From Epiperipatus broadwayi (lineage: Eukaryota; Onychophora; Udeonychophora; Euonychophora; Peripatidae): a stretch of 64,000 nucleotides of DNA. How positions within the stretch are numbered: position 1 is the first letter of the stretch; each line of letters begins with the position of its first letter. Of the stretch, positions 23,065 through 33,656 are shown piece by piece. The stretch is from contig JAQFVV010012497.1 in the NCBI GenBank assembly GCA_028023455.1, positions 3,596,001 to 3,660,000 of the forward strand, written 5' to 3'. Made by a program: the position numbers and the translations under genes. The notes under the pieces were generated by a model, which was not told the DNA's origin, did no database searches, and saw nothing but the letters and a program-made list of their open reading frames with translations.

Positions 23065-26000
23065 TTGTGATGCACTGTGATTTCTCTTCATTTAGATTCA
23101 GGAATGTCTCAACCACTATACCCAGAAAAACCTGTTAACCACTTTACCTTCCTTTTCCTTTCTGTCCCCTACATTTTTTCCATATTCTTCTCTATCCTGT
23201 TCCATCTGATTTCCACAACATTATCATTGTCCTCACTATGGCCTTTGTATCTAAATCCCTCTTATCTTTCTCAAACCCAGGCATAGAAACCAAAAACCCA
23301 CTTTCAGTATAATCACTGTGTTTATATTTATTTTCCCACAAAATCATAATTTTTTCCTTTTGGCTTGTAGGCATTTACATTCCATTACCAGATGCCTAAT
23401 ATTTTTCATGCCTTCGTTACATGACTTGCAAAATAAATCACCCACATTTCTTCATTTATGTGTTTATTTGCTGTTCAATCTTGAAACAGTAAACTATTTT
23501 CCTTGCTACTATCATAAATTAATGCACACTCAATATTCTGTTTCCTTCTATATATATTTAAACTTTTTTTACCTCTCCATATTAGTTTTTCATCTCCCCA
23601 ACTCCCTATTTTTTTTATTAATGCATCATATTCTTTTATCTCATACTCTGCCCCTAACTATTTTCCTAATACCAATCATCTCACCTTTAGTATAAGTATA
23701 CTGACGTAAATTATTTAGCCAAATCTTTTGCATACTATATTACTTTTCTCTCCCATCTTGTTACCTGTCATTTACTCATAACCCAATTAAATATTATTTT
23801 GGCTATTCTCTTATTATCTATAAATTGCAATCTACCAATAATTCTTATTTTGCTTTTTGCATCTTTCATATAAAACATGGCCATCCCATTTTTCTCTGAA
23901 TTTCTTCTTTTGCCATTCACACTTTTGCAACTTTTATGCATTTCTTCCAACTTCTCATTGTACTTTTTCTAAATAATCTAACACACATTTACTAGCACAT
24001 AACACATTGTTAGACTACTGCCACCCCCTTCCATACAATTCTAGCTACATCATATTTATTATATGAAAACACTGTTAATTTCTTTATAAGTCCTTTTCTT
24101 TGCTTCATTTAACAATTTTTTCTCCCATTCATCCAAGCAACTGCTCTGGTTATTTAAAATAATTCTTAAATAGTTACACCTATTCACCATATTTAACTTT
24201 ATATCCCCCCAATAAAAAATTTTCCTCTTCTCTTTCCACCACATTTATCATCATTACTTTTGATTTTCTTCACTAAATTTAATTCCCATTTTTTTACCCA
24301 CCCTTGTGCATGTCTTCAGTGTAACTTCCATATCTTGTTTACTTTCTGTGCATAAGAAGATTTTATTCACAAATAAAAAACCTGATAATAATGTATATAC
24401 TCCCTTGCCACCTATTAATGGTATTTTTATCCCTCTTCCTAGTTTTCTATTGCCCTCTCCATTTCTCTCAAATATAACAAAAACAAAATAGGTTATATAG
24501 GGCATCCTTGTCTTACTCCCACCCCATTTTTTACTTTAACTGATTCTATATTTCCTTATTGATATCTATAGTAATTATTTTCATACAACTACTTTATAAG
24601 ATCCACTAAAACTTCATTCATTCCCAAATTCTATTCTATTTACTCTATCATATGTCTTCCCTATATGTATAAAAACATATATAACCATCTACCTGTATTC
24701 CTATTCATATCTATAAGTTGTGTAACTACAAGTAAACTCTGTCCTATAAATTTTTTCCAATTGTAAACCTCCTTGCATTTCTCCCACTATATTATTATTT
24801 TTTCCCATCCATTTTGTAATCTTTCCCACCATCATATATGCAAAAACTTTATATAACACTGATATTCTCAGTTCTATATTTGTTTAACTTTCTGTGATCT
24901 TTATCATTTTCTTTAAATAGTGGGCTTATTGTTGTATTATTCCAGCTATGTGTAAATTTTCTCTTCTGTGCCATCTTATTAAAACATGATGATAGATTTA
25001 ATTTTGCCCTATTTCCTAAATTCCCCAACATCTCTGCTGCCCATCCATTTAAACCTCTTGCCTTTCCACTTTTCAATTTTTTCCATGCCTCATCATTTTC
25101 TGTAAATCTAATATTTTCCTTAATATGTGCTATTATGTTTGTTATCATTCTGTCATTCATATCTAAGATCTTTTCTATATCCATTACATACTTATTTAAG
25201 ATTGCCTCTAATTCTTCTCTACAGCTACACTCTATTTTCTCATTATCTAGCAATACTATTTCTCTCTCCCCTACATCCATTTTAATATTCCAGAGTGTTT
25301 TACTCCCATCTCTTTCACTTTTATTAATATCCTCCAACAATTTACTAGTTAATTTTATTCTCTCTATATAATATTCTATTTAGCCAACTTTTTTTTTTAA
25401 GTACTTTTTCCATTTAACATTAACACTTTTTTCACTTTGTTTGTTTTTAATAGCACATTTGTGTTCTCTGCATGCATCCCCCCTCTTTTTTTACACTTTT
25501 ACTAATTCTCACTTTTGTCCTATTTCCTAAATTCCTCAACATCTCTACTGACCATCCATCTAAACTTCTTGCCTTTCCACTTTTCAATTTCTTCCCTGCC
25601 TCATCATTTTCTGTAAATCTAATATTTCCTTTTCTATGTGCTATTATGTTTGTTATCACTCTGTCCTTCACATCTAAGATCCTTCTATATCCATTACATA
25701 CTTATTTAAGATTGCATCTAATTCTTCTCTACAGCTACACTCTATTTTCTCATTATCTAGTAATACTATTTTTCTCTCCCCTACATCCCTTATAATATTC
25801 CAAATTTTTTTACTGCCAGCTTTTTCACATTTATTAATATCCTCCAACAATTTACTAGTTAATTTTATTCTGTCTATATAATATTTTATTTAGCCAACTT
25901 TCTTTTTTAAAATACTTTTCCCATTTAACATTAACATCTTTTTCATTTTTTTGTTTTTAATAGCTTTTACCCCTCTCTTTTACACTTTTACTAATTCTCA

Positions 26001-26325
26001 CTTTTCTATTATTTGTATTTCTTTTGAACATTCTCACTTAAAATCCTATTTGCCACTTTTTCTACTTTACCATACCAGTCCTTAGATTCATTTCCAACAA
26101 ACTCTTCCATGATTTCTTTTACTTTTTTTATATTGTTCTAACTTATTCTTATCATTCATTTTTCATCCACATCTTTCACTATCCATTCTACTTCTATTAC
26201 TATTTTCCATCATAATACCTATTCTTATCATTCATTCTCCATCCACATCTTTCACTATCCTTTCTACTTTTATTACTATTTTCCATCACATTACAAACCA
26301 TTTCTACTATAAAGAAATCATGATC
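23065..26325 (-). pseudogene. APE-type LINE copy B, RT and C-terminal part (dead)
   Basis: A second copy of 12005-15396 in the same orientation, about 11 kb away and a few percent diverged by eye. It keeps the RT block (LKSGKARGLNGWAAEML) and IEKLGRGIKIPL-type sequence (reading 'NRKLGRGIKIPL'). The FADD position reads FVNK, and the tandem duplication (24849-25860) is retained. Similarity to copy A starts near gatgcactgtga at the 3' end; the outer flanks differ. The shared tandem duplication and shared insertion show that both copies descend from one already dead ancestor. Confidence 0.85.
24849..25860 (-). repeat. Tandem duplication in LINE copy B (~511-bp period)
   Basis: The counterpart of 13824-14855. 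'tttgccctatttcctaaatt' at 25002 recurs as 'tttgtcctatttcctaaatt' at 25513. It has a few small deletions relative to copy A. Confidence 0.85.
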
Positions 26326-28252
26326 ACGGTTTTAAATACATTGTTAGTCCATTGGGAATGAAAATATATTGTTTTTCAGGGGGCCCACATATTAAAAAGT
26401 TCGAAAAGTACTGATCTATACAAAAATATGCAAAAATTATTAATTCTGGCAAATCGTGTATATGATTGTGTTTGAAGTAAATATAACGATTTAAATAATT
26501 AATGTACATGAGATTCACCTTGTCAAAGATTTATCTAGGACGAAATGTTAAACAAAAACAATAATCACCTAAACTAATCGACTGTCAGTAGGTAAGAGTT
26601 TAAAGTTTGATTTTTTTCATTTTTCTGCAAAAAAGCAATAATTAATTACATACATTTATTAATAATAAGTGGTTGGGTAGATTTGTGGACTACTGAAAAA
26701 AGTTTTATGATTGCAACGCAACAAAGTAAACATTTATTTTTAAGTATGAGACATATTAGTTTGTTAATTAAAATAGCACATTCTTTTTATGGGTGCGTGG
26801 TGGCTTGTGTGTGTGAGAGAGATGTTGTTAAGTTTATAAATAGGTTTAAAAGAGTGTAAATTCAGTTATAAATTGTAAATACACACAATACATGAATTAA
26901 AATTAAAAATTTTTATTAAATAAAAAACAATAGTAGTACAAGTAAGTATAAACACATTTTCCTTCCTTATATCACAGCATCGGCCATGAGGCGAACCCGC
27001 AACAAACCGTCTACAACCAAGTAAGGCGACTGCGCTGATCTCTCGGCTAACAACGCTTGACTCTAAACACATTTTTTAATAAATAAAACAAGAATAGATT
27101 TAAAAACTTAAATCAACTATTTAAAATATTATAATTTCTCAATAGGGTTTTGACTTCTTACAATAACAAGATGAGTAATAGTGCATCTAAAACCATCTCA
27201 TACTTGGTTATGTGATGATGGTAGACAGTCTACCGTTCAAATTCATCGTGAAAAAAAGGTGTCTTACTTCTGTAAAAGAGTCCAAATTCTGATATTTAAG
27301 ACGACAAATTAGGTATAGGATTCATTAAATCCTTTGTCAAGATCAGTAATAATGACTCAGTTTAGGATAAGTAATATAAGCGTCCCTCTTCTGTGAAAAA
27401 AAGTCTCTCTTTTAGGATATAAAAATCTCTGTGATAAAACCAAATTTCTTTAGTCTCCATAATAATATAAAAACAGCTGACTTACATTGGCATCAATATC
27501 ATAATGAATAGTTTTATACCCTTCATAACTTCTCTGTTTACTTAATGACTTCAGTGCTATCAAACGGAGGGTCCACGATATCGAACACAAACTCCGGATC
27601 AGAGACACAAATTAAACAGAGTAATGTGCAGGATCCACACGGAATCTCCGGTGAAAAATGAAATCGGCAAGCAAAACAAGCACCAGAAAACCTGCACACA
27701 GAACAAAACAGTCAAACAAACCCATCTTAGAACTTTAATAGAGCTCTAAAAAAATTACAGCTTTATGTTGAGCTAAGAAAATAGCTATGACGTCATAACA
27801 TATATCTCTTTATTATTTAATAAAACAATTACAATTTTATTCTATATTTTTATAGTCTTAAATAAAGCATTACTTTTACAATTTTTTAATATATTATTAA
27901 TAATTAAGTGTAATTAAAAATATATATATGTTTGCTTTGTCAGAAAAAAATGTTATTTGTACGTCAAGATATTATATCAACAAATAGTTTTAAGTAAAAA
28001 TAGACAGTAGTTCAAATTTTTTTTAAAAGATTTTTCTTAGATTATATATACATTCAACAGCTTTCTTTTGTGTTTTATGCAGTAAATAGTTTTAGTCTTT
28101 GGTCATTTCATAGACTATTTGTAATTGAGTTTCATATCATTAACGTTAATAATTCGTAGATTTTACAATGGAATGACGATTCTAATAGTAGAGCCAAAAA
28201 AGAAATCCTAAAAGAAATATACACAATAAATAATGCATTACATAGAAGTTAT
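26326..28252. mobile_element. 1.9-kb unidentified insertion in the LINE, copy B
   Basis: Same element and same insertion base as 15397-17283, with the 14-mer aagaaatcatgatc at 26312-26325 and 28253-28266. By eye it is only 2-4% different from copy A. Differences include several CpG-to-TpG/CpA changes, a (ga) expansion near 26815, and an intact SINE interior where copy A has a deletion. The small frame (from 27548) has a stop after codon 43. Confidence 0.8.
26961..27061 (-). mobile_element. tRNA-derived SINE (long subtype), fuller copy
   Basis: Target duplication tataaacacatttt (26947-26960) against tctaaacacatttt (27062-27075). The minus strand has gttagccgagagatcag (A box), a region corresponding to the anticodon arm, a variable-arm insert (ggttgtagacggtttgttg), and gcgggttcgcctcatgg (B box), then a short tail. 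Orthologous to the deleted SINE at 16033-16100, so it inserted before the duplication. Confidence 0.85.
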
Positions 28253-28278
28253 AAGAAATCATGATCTCTATTACATAC

Positions 28279-28396
28279 TTTTTCTTTTTTTTTTCATGTG
28301 TCATAGCATCGGCCGGGACGCGAACCCACACCCATCTGCAACCAACTACTTGCTTGCAAGGCGGGTGCGATGACCTTTCGGCTAACAACGCTTGAC
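28279..28396 (-). mobile_element. tRNA-derived SINE (long subtype), only in copy B
   Basis: Complete unit on the minus strand: gttagccgaaaggtcatcgc (A box), anticodon-arm region gccttgcaagc, variable-arm insert, gtgggttcgcgtcccgg (B box), tail tgctatgacacatg and an A-rich end (T-run at left). Copy A has an uninterrupted LINE sequence at the homologous site (17310-17325), which shows the empty site. The flanks 'acatact' and 'acacact' may be the slightly mutated target duplication. This insertion is younger than the duplication that made copies A and B. Confidence 0.85.
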
Positions 28397-28440
28397 ACAC
28401 ACTCTTTCTTCATTACAAATACTTTAATTTACCCTACTTT
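28397..28440 (-). pseudogene. Last piece of LINE copy B (endonuclease start of similarity)
   Basis: About 45 bases matching 17313-17362, after which copy B stops and unrelated DNA begins. Copy B is thus shorter than copy A at the LINE 5' side, by 5' truncation or a duplication breakpoint. Confidence 0.7.
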
Positions 28441-29339
28441 ATTCATTCCCTCTAACTTCCTAGTTAGTTTATATATTATTAATTTTTTTTTCTTTAAAAA
28501 AAAATGTCCACGAGTAAATTAAAATTATTATTTTTTCTTTGTATAATTATTTTTTTATATATTAAAATCTCTTAACTGAAACTTCAAATTTTAAAGCTGA
28601 TGAAAACAACTTTTTAAAACATTCCTCTAGGTGTTGCCTATAGCGATTTAAAACTTTAATTGCTTTAAGGAACAAATTTTCCAGAATTGGGGATAATTGT
28701 TAACTAAGAATCTCACAATATTCTATTTACAAAGGTCAAAAAAATCAAATGGTTAATGCAATTAGTTACAATTCTGACATTTGATTAGACGATAATATAT
28801 TATTTAAATGTGTTGTTGCTATTATGATTAGTTACAGCAATTTTACCACGAGTAATATTTCTTTTTAATAAATATTCAAAAATATTGTCTTTATTATCTG
28901 CCAAAGGAAATTCCAACTACCACTCCATTTAATCTTCTTCTTTATTCTTTACACTTTCTGTCTTTTTTTGTTTTTCTTTTATCATGCACTTTTTTTTTTT
29001 AAATTTATAATTTCTCGATTTTTAAACATATTCTACTTAATCATCAGAAGATATGTGGCTCCGATTTAGATGCGTTTGCTGCCTCCATTGCAAATAATGA
29101 TAAATTACAAGAAAATGAAAACGAGTAATATTTTGCTTTTGAAATATATATATATATGTAATCTGAAATCAAATTATTATATATGTGGCTTAAAATATGT
29201 GTAATAGAGGAACACAAGGTATAATACATGAAGATGAACAATGGGTTAGAAAATGTGAAGGAATTGGTGAAGTTATTCCAATACACTAGATAAAAAAATT
29301 GTAGGGATGATAAATTAAATATTGTGAGATCAGAATAAA
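28441..29339. other. AT-rich non-coding, nothing recognised
   Basis: T-rich and A-rich runs. No frame that I trust. Confidence 0.55.
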
Positions 29340-29745
29340 TCAAAAGTCAATGAATAACAAATGTATGAAAATTATCATTATATATGGAAGTGAAATTTAG
29401 CAGTTGGATAAAAGAATGGAAAGGGAATTGATGGTTTTAGAAAAGAGAATCCATAAGAAAAAAAAGTTGAGGAAGTATGAATATTAAACAGACTAAAAAT
29501 AAGTGGAATTGAACAAGACAAATTGAAATGGTGTGTGCCTGTAAAGATGTCTCAGAAAAAATTATCAAAACAAATATTAAACTGGATACTCCTGGGAAAA
29601 AGAGAAAGTATCTAAGAAGGACTAGATAGAGAAATGAGAAAGAGCAATTTATGAAAATATTTATGAATGGACAGACAGATACTTGGAAATTGAAAGACAT
29701 CATAAAGCATTGTAGACTGATAAGAAACAACTTTTTATATGATTT
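29340..29745 (+). pseudogene. Non-LTR retrotransposon 3' coding end (relic)
   Basis: The forward frame has IYGSE at about 29380-29394, followed by a Lys/Glu-rich block with 'RELMVLEKRI'. This is the usual post-RT 'YGsEtW ... m...ErrilR' region. Farther on, decayed 'W..EKEKVSKK' resembles 'grrk.GRP..RW'. Stops are frequent. It is a 5'-truncated dead copy. The family is probably jockey- or RTE-like and differs from the RTE at 33.7 kb in detail. Confidence 0.5.
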
Positions 29746-32279
29746 AAGAAATTTTAACTACAAATGTCATTCAAATAAACAAATTTCAATGGTATGCAGC
29801 AAAAATATAATGACTGCTACAAAATATTAAGTTACTAAACCATACAAATATGAGATTAGTTTTGAATATAGAGTATGTTGTGGTTATGTATACCATATAT
29901 TGAGTTTTGAAATAATTTTAGCTAATATTACTGCTCTTAGTTATTATCAATCCAATTCCTCTTTTACTTCTTAATTTGCTTTAACATATAATTTTTTTTT
30001 ATCTAACTTATCAGTTTTATTGCTCTTCAAAATTCACATTTTCAAAATCTTCAACAATTTCCCCTTTTTTCTTTTCTTATGTGCCTCAATTTTTTAAATA
30101 ATACAAAGTAGAAAACTTTATAAATAAAAAATAAAAAAATAATTGTAATTGTTCACAGAAATTACTATTTAATCAGTGCAAATTTTATCTCATTTAAAAA
30201 ATAAATTGTTAAAAGACTTTAATCTAAAGGCATAACAGGTCTAAATAATTTTGTGTCAGGAACAAGCTTGAAAAATAGAATATTTTTGTTATTAGAAACT
30301 ACAGTGAACAAGCATATATACTGTACTCTTTATAATTCCACATATCTTATATTGCATGTAAATGTATATCTTATTTCACATTATCAATTGAAGCAATGAT
30401 AATTAATATATTCATAAACTAGATAAAAAAACCAAAACCCAAAAAGTGTTAAATGCTTTAGATTTTATAACATCAAAACAAATTTTCTTTATTCCTTTAT
30501 AGTGCAATTTATCATTAAATTTCTCACATCCTACAAAGCAAATATTTAATAATATGACCAAATGCATAAACTAACTTTTCCCCCAACTTTTTAAATCAAT
30601 GTACTCAAGGGTGTATATATGTGCATATACACACATGGCAGTTTATATATTTATTAGTCAGATTATATGAGTTTTTGTTAAACTTTTTTTTTTATGCAGT
30701 TTTGCAATAAAACTAATATAAACTGTGATCGGATTTGTTGCAGTTACAATATTTGGTGGAAACAATTTGTGTTATAAATTATAATAGTGTAAAGATAAAT
30801 TATTAATGTAGTGTTAAACATTCTCTTTGAAAATTAATAATACAACAATATTATAAAGCAAATTATAGTAAAATTACTTTATATTTATTTAATTACATAT
30901 ATAATATAAGAAAATTATTATCTATCAAATAAACTTTAATTTTATATGTATAATATTTATGCAATGTTATATATTAAAAAAATTAAGGAATAACTTTATT
31001 ATCTGTCTTAGTAAGAAATAAATAATAGTCTTGAAAAATAGGTAAGAAACATGGAGTTGTTATTTATTTATTTATTTCCATAAGTTAATTTACATAACAT
31101 TAAAAAATAATGATGACACAATATAAAAGAAATAATATATAGAAAGTCTAAACAATTTTGGAATAATTTCCATAATGAAATATTTGAAATTAAAATAGTG
31201 AAATTGTACAATTGGATAAAAAGTTTATAAATAAAAAAAGTAAATACTGTTTATTGAAAAATAATTAAAGTGATGGAAAGATAAAATATTAAAAGAAAAT
31301 AAATAAATTCATAATGTAGTAAGCTTTGAAAACAGCATCTATAAGGCCAATAATAGGCTGACATATAAGGGAAATTTTATCTAAATTCATTATTATCAGA
31401 TTTTATTAAACATCTCATAATATTACAAAGCTAGATATTAAATTATCAGAAAAAAGTGCACATTCTATCATTAAGAAGAACTAGGTACAAGAGAATATTA
31501 ACGTAATTATAATTAAAAGGTTATAAGTTGTATTATAATCTTTTACATATGAAAATGAATTTGATCTGTGTTACCATTGACTTCCGCAAAATATGAGGTT
31601 AGGCATATTGGCTCCGGGTCTCAAATTTCTTTTTGCTTATGTAACTTGAAACCTTAAATAAAATATCCTAAAGTAAATGACTAAATGTTAAAAATGGAGT
31701 GTTGTATAAGGATGAATGAACTAGTAATTGAAGCTGCAAGGAACTGCTATTGGGAACCTGAAATAAATTGGCAGCTGATAACAACTTGGATCCAACCTTT
31801 TAAAAAAGTTTGAATATTTGAAATGACAGGTATGAATGATCTCTAGGGTCTTCCACTCTATCACTGTATCAAACATGCTTTTAAATACCTTATATACCGG
31901 CACAATAATTTCATTTCAATCTTCCAATAACTTTTTCTCTTTCAGACTTTAACAAAAATGAAAATTTTTATTTAGCAACAAGCTAATAATCATATCAATT
32001 GCCCTCCACAAATAGAAATTTAATACTAAAGTCAATAAAGCATAAAAACCATAATTATCTTATTTTCATTTTGTATTAAAGCTTTGGACCCTCAAGATAT
32101 AAACCCAGGATATTACTATATTCTAAAGAATATTTATTAAAATGCAAAAGCAGATACTAGATTATAAGGTAACATTAAGAGATAACACTGATCAGAGTCT
32201 ACAATTGGATCTTTGAACTTTTGCAGAAGTTTTTACAAAAGTATTTTGTGAATTAAAATGATAAGATTGTTTTTACAAA
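29746..32279. other. AT-rich non-coding, nothing recognised
   Basis: 2.5 kb of A/T-rich DNA with a small palindromic patch near 30611-30635 (gtgtatatatgtgcatatacac). No gene or shared repeat seen. Confidence 0.55.
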
Positions 32280-32890
32280 TAAGGCTTCCAGAACTTCAAA
32301 AAATGTTACAAGAGTTATCAGATGAAAGTAAGAAAGTAGAACTACAAACACATATTAAAAGAATAAAGTAGTGTTCAATGGAATTATTCAGAAAAAGACA
32401 GTACAATTTGATAAATATGAACTAGAAAAAATTACAACCAGAAAAACTTGGAACAGATTATTGTTACAGATGAACAGACAATGAAGGAAATTAGTTATAG
32501 AATTAAACTGGAATGTAATACTTTTGGTACAAATAATTTAAAAAATAAATATGTCTATGTATTACAAAAGAAAGGTTTTTAATAAAGGATGTTTTAATAG
32601 TTCTACTTTGTGGATTTGAGACTTGAACATTTAGCAGAAGAATAGTACAGAGACTTCAGACACTCAACAAAGTTTGAAGCAAAATATGTGGGAAAAAAAA
32701 CCCAGCTGACTTCAACAATGAAAGAATTAAGAGAGTGACAGGAGCTTGTTCAGACATATTTCTAAAGAAAATAGTAATAGAGAAACAGTTGAAGTTTTAA
32801 CTGAATCCCAAGAGATTGTAAAATGCCTAAAAAGAGATAATACATGAGATGAATCAATGAAATAAAAAAATTTGCTAGTATGATATAGAG
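32280..32890 (+). pseudogene. RTE-type relic, 5' piece (host of the hAT insertion)
   Basis: Forward frames resemble the post-RT part of the RTE family: 'ELSDESKKVELQTHIKRIK' (counterpart of 'KVGLKINVKKTKV' at 34.9 kb), then 'YYKRKVFNKG' (counterpart of 'CLKGKVFNKCVLPV'), then a decayed YGSETW region. The sequence is cut at 32890 by the hAT transposon and resumes at 39340. Frequent stops and loss of motif order show great age; it was already dead when the hAT arrived. Confidence 0.65.
32883..32890. repeat. 8-bp target duplication, left (hAT)
   Basis: atatagag directly before the left terminus. The identical 8-mer lies at 39340-39347. Eight bases is the hAT signature. Confidence 0.95.
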
Positions 32891-33656
32891 CAGCGGTGGT
32901 GAACCTATGGCACGCGTGTCACAGGTGGCACGTATAAAAAAATTCCTGGCACGTTATCGATTTTCAAATTGTATCCTCATTTTACAACAAAAAATGCAAG
33001 ATTTCAAAAATTTAAGGCGACATCTAGCCATAGAATACTAAATTTGAACAAACAGACTAACAAAACTTTCCGAATAGTGACGATGTAATTGTGATATGAT
33101 AGGAACTTTATATTCAAAGGGGAAGAAATTCGCGCAAACAAAAAACACATTTGCAAAAAGTGATGTGACAGAAGTTTTTTTTAATTGGTATTTTGTCAGC
33201 AATTTAATTAAGTTGCTCCAATTTTTGCTGTTTAATTCTCATGCACCGGATTATTCTTTCATAAGTTTTATATTTATAATAATCTCTCGGCTTTGTGGCT
33301 ATTAATTGCTTATTTCTTGTCCTGACTATAGATTGTGATAAGACGCGAGTTGGGACGTGTCGATACAGATAGAGTGCGTGCAGAGTAACTCAGTTGAGTT
33401 TGAAATTTGGTTGTGACAAGAATAATATTGCGCCTGTGCACTTCGTAATAATATTGCCTTGTAGATGAATTTTAAAGGTAATTCATTTAAACATACATTA
33501 AAGCGAAGATTTTTGAAATATTTAAAGAAATATTTTCGTTATCAATTTTCGCAAATTTCTTCTGGTTTTATCCAGCATGGCTAGTAAAAATAAAATAACA
33601 AAAACTACTATTAAAAACAAACAGTGGATAATTTCAAAGTTGATGCACTCAAGAGT

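Noticed and set aside
29044-29730. 99- and 97-codon minus-strand frames
   Set aside because: The second is antisense to the plus-strand LINE relic and the first is AT-rich noise with a Tyr-Ile run from a TA repeat.
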